DNA of 12,957 nucleotides, from the NCBI GenBank assembly GCA_002938115.1, contig PTKD01000032.1, forward strand, positions 1 through 12,957, read 5' to 3'. Positions 1 through 7,452 of this stretch are shown here, one piece after another. Under the pieces are notes generated by a model. It saw nothing but the letters and a program-made list of their open reading frames with translations, had not been told where the DNA came from and made no database searches. The stretch's first letter is position 1; every line of letters starts with the position of its first letter. The DNA is from Alphaproteobacteria bacterium MarineAlpha9_Bin7. Lineage in GTDB: Bacteria; Pseudomonadota; Alphaproteobacteria; UBA7887. A program made the position numbers and the translations under genes.

Positions 1-246
1 TGGCTAGAATTACTGGCTCCTCGGGACGTACCAATCCATAATAGGTGCTTGATACATCACCAATCAGTCACTCGAATTATCCCAAATGCTACCTTAAACA
101 TTGACCATGACTTAGGTGTATCAGTTTATCGAAATGTCTGGCTAGGAGTCGTGAAGCAGGCCTGTAAATTGAGACGAAATTCGCTTGCTTGTATTGTTTC
201 TCAGTTAGGATCAGGTCGGGAAACAAGATTTAGAAATCAGCATTAA
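1..246 (+). CDS. 3'-partial open frame, possible tail of a class III CoA-transferase
   Basis: Frame 1 is open from the first base to a TAA at 244-246, giving about 81 residues, so the gene, if real, begins outside the window. The segment starting WLELLAPRDVP and a later ID-H--LG pattern resemble the C-terminal part of CaiB/BaiF-family CoA-transferases. In that family a variable 'LL...GVP' segment precedes 'P....R......HP..G'. The intact family member at 9599 shows the same order (SVP, then IEIEHPVAG). The usual closing motif (LGQHTEEIL-like) is not clearly present; only LGSGRET appears. The end may therefore be degraded, or the match may be chance. No internal start is preferred because the frame is already open at base 1. 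Identity is tentative. Confidence 0.35.
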   Translation, partial: WLELLAPRDVPIHNRCLIHHQSVTRIIPNATLNIDHDLGVSVYRNVWLGVVKQACKLRRNSLACIVSQLGSGRETRFRNQH

Positions 247-327
247 CTATCAATATGCTTGGGAAAATGAATTTCAGTTTGATTTGGTTTGGTGGCGCAC
301 TTTGCCATTCTCAATGCGGAATAGGTT

Positions 328-1284
328 ATGGAATATACAAATCTTGGGGCGACTGAACTTAAAGTTAGTGTTGCTGGTTTGGGTTGTGGCGGCAATAGTC
401 GTCTAGGCCAATCTACGGGCAGTACTGTTGCGGAGTCGGTTTCAATTATTCACCGCGCACTGGATTTGGGTGTCAACTTTTTCGATACAGCGCCAGTTTA
501 CGGGACAGAAAAAATTATTGGGTCGGCACTGCAGAAAATACCCAGGGATTCCGTCGTTCTCTCAACAAAATGTCGTATCGAGAAGAATAAAAAACTACTA
601 TCAGCAGCCCAAATTATAGCCAGTCTTGAACAGTCGTTGCTCAGTCTCCAGACTGACTATATCGACGTGTTTCATTTACATGCAGTACAATTTAAAGACT
701 ACGATTATGTGTGCAGCGAGCTGGTTCCGGCCTTGCTCCGTGAGCGTGAGAAGGGAAAATTTTCCCATTTAGGTATAACCGAGACGCCACCAAATGATTC
801 CAGGCATGCCATGTTCACCCGCGCTCTTGATGACGAGTTTTGGGAAGTGGTGATGGTTGGCTTCCATATGATGCATCAAAATGCTCGAGAATTTGTATTT
901 CCTCGGACCCGGGAACAGCAAATTGGCACTCTGATCATGTTTGCGGTGCGCAGTATTTTTAGTGATTTGGTCTACCTTTCCTCGACTATAACCGAACTGG
1001 TACATGCAGGAAAATTGGCGGAGAAATATGGTCATTCTGCTAACCCACTGAATTTTCTTCTTCGAGATGGGGAAGCGGCGAGTGTTATCGACGCAGCATA
1101 TCGATATGCCAGGCATGAACCTGGTGCTGATGTAGTATTGTTCGGCACTGGAGATGCGATGCATCTTGAGACGAATGTTAGATCGATACTGGCTTCACCT
1201 TTGTCTCGTGCGGTGTTGGAGAGGATTGAGTCGGACTTTGCTCACCTGGAAGGTGTTGGTCTGGATTTACCCAGGAATCGCTAG
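328..1284 (+). CDS. Aldo/keto reductase family oxidoreductase
   Basis: This is a cytosolic NAD(P)H-dependent carbonyl reductase of the aldo/keto reductase superfamily, a single (beta/alpha)8 barrel, and at 318 residues it has normal length. The catalytic tetrad is visible: Asp53 and Tyr58 in FFDTAPVYG, Lys81 in VLSTKC, and His118 in YIDVFHLHAV. The opening MEYTNLGATELKVSVAGLGCG is the standard family N-terminus and supports the ATG at 328. The ribosome site ahead of it is poor (GGAATAGG ending only two bases before the start). The C-terminal half (WEVVMVGFHMMHQ, then NFLLRDGEAASVIDAA) fits the aldose/galactose-dehydrogenase-like branch, but the substrate cannot be read off. A VOC-family gene follows 67 bases downstream on the same strand and may be cotranscribed. 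The assignment to family is firm; the physiological role is unknown. Confidence 0.92.
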   Translation: MEYTNLGATELKVSVAGLGCGGNSRLGQSTGSTVAESVSIIHRALDLGVNFFDTAPVYGTEKIIGSALQKIPRDSVVLSTKCRIEKNKKLLSAAQIIASLEQSLLSLQTDYIDVFHLHAVQFKDYDYVCSELVPALLREREKGKFSHLGITETPPNDSRHAMFTRALDDEFWEVVMVGFHMMHQNAREFVFPRTREQQIGTLIMFAVRSIFSDLVYLSSTITELVHAGKLAEKYGHSANPLNFLLRDGEAASVIDAAYRYARHEPGADVVLFGTGDAMHLETNVRSILASPLSRAVLERIESDFAHLEGVGLDLPRNR

Positions 1285-1351
1285 TACGACTGTGGCTTCG
1301 GGAGACTTATGTTTATTGAGATAGAGGTTCTGGATATTTTGTGGAGAAAAA

Positions 1352-1825
1352 ATGGTTGAACCGGGAGATTATGATCGACATCGAAGTGAATTACGACGCC
1401 GCTATTTATCGAGTGTGACGTCCGAACAAAAACCTGTTGGTACTGGCGGGGTCGATCACTTGGCTCTAATAAGTTCTGATCTCAGTGCCACGATTGAGTT
1501 CTACACAGAAGTTTTAAAAATGCGGCTAACTCAAATCGTGGCCAATCGAGATGATTCTACCTCTACGCATATTTTCTTTGATATGGGTGGAGGCAATTCG
1601 CTGGCATTTTTTGATTTCCCCAAGCATGGAAGTGAACCCACCGTGCGTGGGATAGGCAGCATGCATCATGTTGCTTTGAAGGCAACCCAGGTAGGGTTTG
1701 ATGAGCTCATCGTTAGGCTCAATACGATGGGAATTTCTTACTCTTTACATGGAACGGTGGAGAAGGGATCGGTTTATCTGCGAGATCCAGACAACATTCA
1801 AGTGGAGATTACGACAGGTTATTAA
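1352..1825 (+). CDS. VOC (glyoxalase/bleomycin-resistance/dioxygenase fold) protein
   Basis: This 157-residue protein has two beta-alpha-beta-beta-beta modules typical of the vicinal oxygen chelate superfamily. The first begins at GGVDHLALIS (residues 32-41) and runs through IEFYTEVLKM. The second begins at SMHHVALKA (103-111) and ends in YLRDPDNIQVEITTGY. His36, His106 and Glu152 occupy the usual metal-ligand positions. The place where many glyoxalases carry a first-module Glu reads LAFFDF, so a metal site with fewer protein ligands is possible. About 30 N-terminal residues precede the fold. The ATG at 1352 follows GGAG a few bases upstream. It lies just after the aldo/keto reductase and converges on dctM, with a 95-base gap in which no strong terminator hairpin was seen. 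It could act on a thiol adduct, a ring diol or another small substrate; the sequence does not decide. Confidence 0.88.
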   Translation: MVEPGDYDRHRSELRRRYLSSVTSEQKPVGTGGVDHLALISSDLSATIEFYTEVLKMRLTQIVANRDDSTSTHIFFDMGGGNSLAFFDFPKHGSEPTVRGIGSMHHVALKATQVGFDELIVRLNTMGISYSLHGTVEKGSVYLRDPDNIQVEITTGY

Positions 1826-1920
1826 AGCGATGGATTGCTCAGCATTCCCAATCATTCTTGTTCGTTGTCGTTGATGGGCACAATCAGATGTTTATACGCG
1901 TAGGGGCAGTAATGTACGTC

Positions 1921-3237
1921 TCAATGGACAACTAATTCCGGTAGGATAAGGGTGACCTGTGGAAACATAATTATTAGTGCCACTACGGACAGCGTCAAGA
2001 AGACGAATGGTAGGACAGAAATTATAATTTCCCGCATTGTTGTTCCTTCTGGCGCTGCTCCCTTGGCTACGAAGAGTAGTAGTCCAAAGGGTGGAGTTGC
2101 TAAACTGATTTCCATGATCATTAGTGTTAAGACGCCAAACCACACAACGTTGTAGCCTAGTTGTTCAACCACCGGCATATAGAGCGGCATTGTGATCATA
2201 ATCATGCTCACTTGGTCCATGAAACATCCCAAAACCATAAGGATTGCGAGCATTCCAAGTAAAATTAAGATTGGAGCTAGTTCTGAGTTTAAAATAATGT
2301 CGGTAAGTCCGCCCGATGCTTCGGAGAACGCAAGTATTTGTGAAAAAGTAATTGACCCGCAAATTATAAATAGGGTCATCACGCTGAAACGGATAGTCTG
2401 TCGCACTGACGCGACAAAGTTATCCCAACGCAGTGATCGATAGGCTGCGGCTATAATGAGAGACGATACGGTGCCAAGGGCTGCGGACTCGGTGGGGGTA
2501 GCAATACCAGCAACAATGCTTCCGACGACGACTACAAAGATACTTATCAACGGTAGAACATAAATAAAAAATGGTTTAATGCGCTGCCACCAAGTTATGT
2601 CGCTGATCTCATAGGTTGGCGCAATGGTGGGGTCTAACCAGCAGCGTATCATGACGTATATATAGAACAACACGGCTAAAATAAGAGCGGGTATTATCGA
2701 GGCTAAAAGTAGATCGCTGATGGGAATTATTGCAACACTGCCAAGAAGGACCGCTAGTGCTGAAGGAGGGATCAGCATCGCTATTCCGCCGACGGCTACA
2801 ATCGGGCCGATAGCTATCTCTGGTTTGTAACCGCGCTTATACATTTCAGGTAAAAGCGTACTCCCCAACATGGCTGTATTGGCAATTGTGGAGCCGGAGA
2901 CGGATGAAAATAGGGTGCCTCCTGCTATAGCTACCAACGATAGTCTACCCGGAACTCGTGCAATCAACGTATCTACCGCATCAATGGCCCGCGCCGCGAC
3001 CCCTGTATGAAACATGATTTCTCCCATAAAAATAAATAGAGGTATGGGTAGCAGGGAAAAACTTTGTGTAGAATCGATGGCATTTCGGACCAGTTGTGCC
3101 ACACCTTTTTCGCCGCCCATAAAAATCATCGCGCCAATAATATTTGCGGCAAAGAACGCGAATACCACCGGTAGGCCAAGAAGCATGAAAAAAAGCAGGG
3201 AGCCAATTAATATGGCTAGCACATAATACCATTCCAT
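1921..3237 (-). CDS. dctM: TRAP transporter large permease (DctM family)
   Basis: This is the large inner-membrane subunit of a tripartite ATP-independent periplasmic transporter, which carries the ion-coupled transport path. Its 438 residues are almost wholly hydrophobic segments, about a dozen, as expected for DctM. Family motifs are clear: LPIPLFIFMGEIMFHTGVA near residue 63, the SGSTIANTAMLG segment near 115, GGIAMLIPPSALAVLLGS near 150, and GCFMDQ with EISLATPPFGLLLFVAKG in the second half. I place the start at the ATG at 3237 (MEWYYVLAIL), the usual family opening and four bases after the dctQ stop. An in-frame TTG at 3258 would add seven residues and overlap dctQ. It is the last gene of the dctPQM operon and converges with the VOC gene. 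The substrate is set by DctP. Confidence 0.95.
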   Translation of the reverse strand: MEWYYVLAILIGSLLFFMLLGLPVVFAFFAANIIGAMIFMGGEKGVAQLVRNAIDSTQSFSLLPIPLFIFMGEIMFHTGVAARAIDAVDTLIARVPGRLSLVAIAGGTLFSSVSGSTIANTAMLGSTLLPEMYKRGYKPEIAIGPIVAVGGIAMLIPPSALAVLLGSVAIIPISDLLLASIIPALILAVLFYIYVMIRCWLDPTIAPTYEISDITWWQRIKPFFIYVLPLISIFVVVVGSIVAGIATPTESAALGTVSSLIIAAAYRSLRWDNFVASVRQTIRFSVMTLFIICGSITFSQILAFSEASGGLTDIILNSELAPILILLGMLAILMVLGCFMDQVSMIMITMPLYMPVVEQLGYNVVWFGVLTLMIMEISLATPPFGLLLFVAKGAAPEGTTMREIIISVLPFVFLTLSVVALIIMFPQVTLILPELVVH

Positions 3238-3241
3238 ACGC

Positions 3242-3748
3242 TTACAGTCCGGCGTCAAGCTTCTTACGTAATGAATCGGTTAACGGGCGGTTCGCATGGC
3301 GCGCCATTATTATGGCCATCATAAAAAATGTTATCGGAGCGATACTTAACAGCATCCACTCAGGGAAAATAAAAGTTTTGTGGATCAGAACTCCCTCTTG
3401 AAAGGATGTCCACCACACTCGACAGGAATAGAAAAATAGTACGGCACAGACGAGCGTTCCGACTGTATCAGCTGCTATCAAGGCCCAACGTCGAGAATTG
3501 GGCTCAAGACGCTCCACTAACAGGTCTACGGCAATGTGACCATTTTCGCGCAATACCCACGGGGCACCTAAAAATGTAACAAGATAAAGTCCGTATTCCG
3601 CTACCTCTAATGCCCAGGGGATGGTGTATCCCCAATCCGAGTTGGCAAGCAATTTGATTAAGCTTCTTCCAACAGCGTCCAGGCATATTAATGATGTAAG
3701 CGCACATAAAACGATCCCTGCTGCTACGGCAAGGCCGTTCGTTAGCAT
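3242..3748 (-). CDS. dctQ: TRAP transporter small permease (DctQ family)
   Basis: This is the small membrane subunit that pairs with DctM, 168 residues long with four hydrophobic segments (about residues 5-24, 50-66, 88-108 and 130-149). The DctQ signature spans LEVAEYGLYLVTFLGAPWVL followed by RENGHIAVDLL, where the G-HI-VD core is the most conserved part of the family. I prefer the ATG at 3748 because CTCC on the + strand (GGAG on the coding strand) at 3758-3761 lies nine bases ahead of it, and because MLTNGLAVAAGIVLCAL looks like a normal DctQ first helix. An in-frame TTG at 3793 would add 15 residues without a ribosome site. The gene lies between dctP (106 bases upstream with this start) and dctM (4 bases downstream). 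Separate Q and M genes show this is not a fused QM type. Confidence 0.93.
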   Translation of the reverse strand: MLTNGLAVAAGIVLCALTSLICLDAVGRSLIKLLANSDWGYTIPWALEVAEYGLYLVTFLGAPWVLRENGHIAVDLLVERLEPNSRRWALIAADTVGTLVCAVLFFYSCRVWWTSFQEGVLIHKTFIFPEWMLLSIAPITFFMMAIIMARHANRPLTDSLRKKLDAGL

Positions 3749-3757
3749 GTCGACTAA

Positions 3758-3761
3758 CTCC
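3758..3761 (-). promoter_or_regulatory. Shine-Dalgarno GGAG deciding the dctQ start
   Basis: On the minus strand GGAG is followed by a nine-base spacer (TTAGTCGAC) and then the ATG at 3748. No comparable purine-rich site precedes the alternative TTG at 3793, so translation more likely begins at 3748. Confidence 0.55.
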
Positions 3762-3854
3762 GAACTCTTCAGGTTTTTCGAATGAATATCCAAATGTCTG
3801 TCTACAAGTATTCGTACAGGTGTACTCTTGTTGTCTCAAAGTGGCAGGAAATTT

Positions 3855-4817
3855 CTAACGGACTAAAAGATTTCGTAGTGTACCAATGATAGTTGGGTTT
3901 TCTTTCATCAAAGTATCCCAATGTATTTGGTGGGCGAGGTTTGGAAATTCTGTACCCATATCTATATATGTGATTCCTGCGGCAATTTGTGCGGCAATTT
4001 GTTTCTCATTTTCGATTGTGCGCCATTCTGGAAATTTTTGCTCTAGCCAAATTGACATGTCGGTCAAACACTGGCGCTGGCTATCCAGAAGAGAATTCCA
4101 GCGGTCAAGATTAACAAGTATGTTAACGATAGCGTTGAAAAAACCGGGCCCGTGTCGATATTTTGTATGCTTGTGCCAACCAAGATCCGTGATGCCCCAA
4201 AGTGGCCAGCCGTATCCATCTACCGTGTTTCGTTCCAGCGCGGTGTAAAGGGAAGGAGGAGACATACGCACCGGTTCCGCACCAAGAGAGCGGAAAAAGT
4301 CGTCATAGATGGGGGTTGACCGAAGGCGAAATCCTTCAAACCGGCCATTTTTTTGTGGCTTCGTTGTGTAAACAAAGAATCTAACGCCATCGCTGATGTG
4401 TGTAAGATACCACGCATTCATCTTTTCGTTATGAAGCCTGTTGATAATGTCCCACGCACCGTTTGCCCTTTGCTCCGCCGCGCTCGTGTTCGCTAGACTC
4501 GTGACATCTGCTTCTACCAAAACCCCTTTGTAATAGTTCGGCGGTCCGTAGTGCAGGTCAATTACGCCGTCTTTTAATGTTCTCCATTGTTCAAGAGATT
4601 TTACGGCCTCTGGGCCGACAATGCTGATTTTTAAGTCTCCTTCGCAATGGATGTTGAGTTCATCAACCCAACGATAGAAATACTTCGCATACACTGAACG
4701 GGCGGGTAAGAAACTAGCCGCTTTAAGTTTTATTTCCGCCTTGGAAGGGGATATTGATCCTGAGATTGAGAGAGGCAGTAGCGCCAATCCTATCATTAGC
4801 AATTGAGACAGTTTCAT
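3855..4817 (-). CDS. dctP: TRAP transporter periplasmic solute-binding receptor (DctP family)
   Basis: This 320-residue receptor captures the substrate in the periplasm and delivers it to DctQM. Residues 1-27 form a signal peptide: MKLSQLL, a hydrophobic core, then SPSKA just before EIKLKAA, with cleavage likely after Ala27. Family features follow: YAKYFYRWVDELN near 43, the GFRLRST segment with Arg166 at the position that usually binds a substrate carboxylate, FRSLGAEPVRMSPPSLYTAL (175-194), and the NTVDGYGWP turn (197-205). The conserved Arg suggests an organic acid ligand; the acid itself is not readable. The ATG at 4817 has AAGGGG at 4825-4830 with a seven-base spacer. It is first in the operon, and an operator-like inverted repeat lies about 75 bases upstream. 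Transport role is firm, substrate unknown. Confidence 0.94.
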   Translation of the reverse strand: MKLSQLLMIGLALLPLSISGSISPSKAEIKLKAASFLPARSVYAKYFYRWVDELNIHCEGDLKISIVGPEAVKSLEQWRTLKDGVIDLHYGPPNYYKGVLVEADVTSLANTSAAEQRANGAWDIINRLHNEKMNAWYLTHISDGVRFFVYTTKPQKNGRFEGFRLRSTPIYDDFFRSLGAEPVRMSPPSLYTALERNTVDGYGWPLWGITDLGWHKHTKYRHGPGFFNAIVNILVNLDRWNSLLDSQRQCLTDMSIWLEQKFPEWRTIENEKQIAAQIAAGITYIDMGTEFPNLAHQIHWDTLMKENPTIIGTLRNLLVR

Positions 4818-4891
4818 TGTTTGGCCCCTTCTTCCGCTGCTTCATAGCAAAGTAAATCGGCATCGTAATTGTAAGATTAGCTTGAAAATCA

Positions 4892-4913
4892 ACCGATGGG
4901 AATTCGTATCGGT
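4892..4913. promoter_or_regulatory. Inverted repeat upstream of dctP, possible operator
   Basis: Two perfect six-base arms, ACCGAT (4892-4897) and ATCGGT (4908-4913), are separated by ten bases. The site starts about 75 bases before the dctP ATG, where a dimeric regulator would control the TRAP operon. A TTGATT hexamer overlaps the right arm on the minus strand and could be part of a -35 box, but no convincing -10 at 16-18 bases was found. No regulator gene lies in the window. Confidence 0.35.
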
Positions 4914-5043
4914 CTCTGAAGATCATGAACTTTTTTCCAAGTTTGTTTTAAGGTCGTGATTCTTGGAACCGTGAGTAGTGGTATGTCTGATAGGAATCGG
5001 GTTATCGTTTCCGGTGTATGTTGAAGTGGAACAGGAGTTGTTT

Positions 5044-5364
5044 TTAAGCTTCGCTGATGATGATAGTTGCAGGTAAAATGCTATTATGGAGAATCGCTTC
5101 TACGATGGTGAGAGGGTGGCTGAGCGTACCGCGATAGCCACCGGAAATAGTAGAGTGGGAACTCAAAGAGCTGCTGCCCATTCCTTCAATGAAGACGACA
5201 TGCGTTTCAGAGGCGTTTCGCCTAGTACGAGCGTGGCCATAAAATTCTCTTAAACCGTGCACTATCCGTGTATTGTTGCCCCCATGCCACGAAAGGCCTC
5301 GTGTACTAGATTGGGTCTTCGTGGCTAGGAAGGTCAAGTTTGAATCACAAGACACGGTTAACAC
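5044..5364 (-). pseudogene. Possible remnant of an aconitase-X swivel (DUF126) type protein
   Basis: The gap between dctP and the flavin oxidoreductase carries a minus-strand open frame ending in TAA at 5044; upstream it overlaps the start of the + strand gene at 5368. Its last ~90 residues show GLSWHGG, then about 33 residues later GMGSSSLS, and at the end IVEAILHNSILPATIIISEA. Aconitase-X swivel proteins have the same order: LSFWGG, about 31 residues, RGSSSGS, then LLEAI.NG.APAAIILREA. Here some 14 extra residues separate the GSSS motif from the final helix/strand, and the usual ILALGAIVA ending is absent because of the early stop. No catalytic aconitase-X gene is nearby and no good start or ribosome site was found. 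It may be a decayed or divergent gene; a DUF1611-like 'EGxGSL.HP' reading is an alternative. Tentative. Confidence 0.35.
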
Positions 5365-5367
5365 TCC

Positions 5368-7320
5368 ATGAAGTATCCCACTCTTTTTAGTCCAATTACT
5401 GTCGGTGAACACGTACTTCGGAACCGTATTGTGCACACCGCTACAGTGACAGCATATGGACATAACGGCAGACCAACTCAACGTCTTATCGATCATCATC
5501 GTGCACGGGCAGAAGGCGGTACGGCGATGATTGTCACCGAGTTAATGCCTGTGCACTATACTTCAATCGCGAACCCATTTCTTGTGAACGTCTTTGATGA
5601 AAAAAACCTATCTCTTTTAAAGGCGTGGGCGGAGACGGTCGAAAGAGAAGACTGCCGACTTGTCGGACAGATTGGACATGTTGGGCGTCAGCAGTTGTGG
5701 GACCCCTTGGTGACACCTGTAAGTGCAACGTCGAAGCCAGATCCTTTAAGTTGGACGGTCCCACATAAGCTTGGCCATAAAGAAATAAATGAACTCATAA
5801 GTAGTTTTGTAGAATCATCCGAGAGACTTAAAAGAGCTGGTTTTAGTGGTGTGGAGTTGCACGGGGCACACGGTTATTTGCTTACGCAGTTTATGTCGCC
5901 GTTTTCAAATGATCGGGATGATGAATATGGCGTCACTCGTGAGGGCCGTTTGAAATTCGTAAAGCAGTTGATACAGGAAATACGGCAAGAATGCGGGAAA
6001 CAGTTTCTGATCGGCCTCAAAATGCCCTGCGATGAGGGCGTGATTGGGGGAATTGATCCGTATGAAGCCGAGAAAATCGTTGAGTGCTTTGTTTCTATGG
6101 GAGAGCTTGATTATTTTGCATTTAGCCAAGGAAATTCCACCGCAAGCTTGGAAAATCATTTACCTGACATGCATTTCGAGGCGGGGCCCTATCTGAAGCT
6201 GCATGGCCGGATGCGGAAAGTATCTGGTGACATACCTGTTATGACGATGGGGCGGATACGGACCGCGGAGGAAGCAGAAAGCGCGCTTGTAGAACGGAAT
6301 GGGGATCTGATCGGTTTGAGTCGGGTCTTGCTGAGTGATGCAGAATGGGCAAACAAATCTCGAGAGAATAGAAGAGACGAGATCCGGCCGTGTATTTCCT
6401 GTAATTATTGTTGGGGTGAAGTGCATTTGGGTCGCGGTATTTCCTGTGTACATAATCCAGAGTTGGGCACGTCCGCCGAAAATAATCGGCCATTGGAGCG
6501 TGCAATCGAACGAAAACGTGTGGTCGTCGTGGGGGCGGGAGTAGCTGGTTTGGAGGCGGCCTGGATTGCTGCTGCGCGTGGACACAACGTTACGCTATTT
6601 GGGGCCTCATCCAATGTTGGAGGGAAAGCGCATTTAGAATCTTGTTTGCCAGGATGTGCTGATATAGCCCGAGCAATCGATTTTCAAAGAGGTCGTGCTG
6701 ATAAGGCTGGAGTCCATTTCAGACTTGGGCGGCGAGTATCTTTGGAGGAGATTGATGAGCAGGATCCGCAGTGTGTAGTTTTTGCCACTGGAGCGCGGTT
6801 GAGTTGGCCGGAGACCTTAAACAAAGATAGTACCGCTTCAGACCTTCGTTCGGTATCAAGAGAGTTATTGCAGAACGACAAAGCACGAAAAGGCGCAGCA
6901 GTCCTTTTTGATCAGGATCACACCGCAGCCGTATATGCGGCAGCAGAGCTCTTAGCTCTACGGTACCAAAAATTGATAATCGTCACTCCAAAAATGACAA
7001 TTGGCACAAAGGTTAACTACATATCTCTTATCGGTGTTATGCGGCGTCTATCAAGTTTACGGATTGAAATTTTAACATCTACGGTTCCTGTGGCATTGAA
7101 CGATGAGACCTTGTTTCTCAGAAATACCCTTAATGGAGATGAATCTGAAATTAGAGAAGTGACCTGTTTGACATATGCCACACCGAGACAGGTCGATGAT
7201 TCACTTATTATGAGTGCAAGCGGGTCAGTGTTTTTTGCGCGAAGTATTGGGGATTGCGATGCACCTAGGGGCATGGCAGCGGCGATTCATTCGGGGCATG
7301 AAGTTGGAATAACGATGTAG
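5368..7320 (+). CDS. NADH:flavin oxidoreductase with 4Fe-4S and FAD/NAD domains (2,4-dienoyl-CoA reductase / trimethylamine dehydrogenase class)
   Basis: This 650-residue flavoenzyme has two parts. Residues 1-335 are an old-yellow-enzyme FMN barrel (LFSPITVGEHVLRNRIV at 7-23, QIGHVGRQ at 101-108, GVELHGAHGYLL at 161-172 with His165, His168 and Tyr170, and MTMGRIRT near 292). Cys342, Cys345, Cys348 and Cys360 then form the 4Fe-4S site. From about 384 there is a Rossmann domain (VVVVGAGVAGLEAA) ending in SIGDCDAPRGMAAAIHSG. The CX2CX2C spacing follows trimethylamine dehydrogenase rather than E. coli FadH (CX2CX3C), while His165 differs from the dehydrogenase's active-site Tyr. Members pass electrons between a pyridine nucleotide and an unsaturated substrate. 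The start follows an in-frame TAA at 5359 and matches the family, but has no ribosome site. It is the first + strand gene after the divergent TRAP operon. Substrate unknown; an enoyl-type reductase is the cautious reading. Confidence 0.93.
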   Translation: MKYPTLFSPITVGEHVLRNRIVHTATVTAYGHNGRPTQRLIDHHRARAEGGTAMIVTELMPVHYTSIANPFLVNVFDEKNLSLLKAWAETVEREDCRLVGQIGHVGRQQLWDPLVTPVSATSKPDPLSWTVPHKLGHKEINELISSFVESSERLKRAGFSGVELHGAHGYLLTQFMSPFSNDRDDEYGVTREGRLKFVKQLIQEIRQECGKQFLIGLKMPCDEGVIGGIDPYEAEKIVECFVSMGELDYFAFSQGNSTASLENHLPDMHFEAGPYLKLHGRMRKVSGDIPVMTMGRIRTAEEAESALVERNGDLIGLSRVLLSDAEWANKSRENRRDEIRPCISCNYCWGEVHLGRGISCVHNPELGTSAENNRPLERAIERKRVVVVGAGVAGLEAAWIAAARGHNVTLFGASSNVGGKAHLESCLPGCADIARAIDFQRGRADKAGVHFRLGRRVSLEEIDEQDPQCVVFATGARLSWPETLNKDSTASDLRSVSRELLQNDKARKGAAVLFDQDHTAAVYAAAELLALRYQKLIIVTPKMTIGTKVNYISLIGVMRRLSSLRIEILTSTVPVALNDETLFLRNTLNGDESEIREVTCLTYATPRQVDDSLIMSASGSVFFARSIGDCDAPRGMAAAIHSGHEVGITM

Positions 7321-7346
7321 TAGTAGTTACAATACAAGGTAGTGGC

Positions 7347-7427
7347 ATGGGGACTCCCGAGAATCCTCGATCTAAGGAGACTTTACTGAGGTGGACTGAG
7401 AAATCTGGGTTAATTTTCCTTCAATAA
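7347..7427 (+). other. Short ribosome-site-led open frame of unknown identity
   Basis: An ATG at 7347 follows AAGG (7336-7339) with a seven-base spacer and opens 26 codons ending in TAA at 7425-7427. The peptide begins MGTPENPRSKETLLRWTEK. It fills most of the 132-base gap between two flavoenzyme genes. I do not recognise it. It could be the intact beginning of a lost gene, like the carboxylase remnant at 10957, a small peptide, or chance. Confidence 0.25.
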
Positions 7428-7437
7428 ATTAATTTAT
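7424..7437. repeat. AT-rich perfect palindrome upstream of the LLM gene
   Basis: ATAAATTAATTTAT is a perfect 14-base palindrome lying directly before the GGAG ribosome site (7441-7444) of the gene at 7453. It could be a regulator-binding site, an AT-rich promoter element, or chance in AT-rich DNA. Confidence 0.3.
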
Positions 7438-7452
7438 AGTGGAGTTAGTGTC

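Noticed and set aside
769..1164. 131-residue minus-strand open frame inside the aldo/keto reductase
   Set aside because: It is antisense to a gene with an intact catalytic tetrad, and the peptide has no recognisable motif.
1826..1920. Bidirectional terminator between the convergent VOC and dctM genes
   Set aside because: Only a five-base GATTG/CAATC pairing without a T run was found, which is too weak to call.
3238..3258. TTG start for dctM giving a dctQ overlap
   Set aside because: The ATG at 3237 gives the normal DctM N-terminus and ordinary four-base operon spacing.
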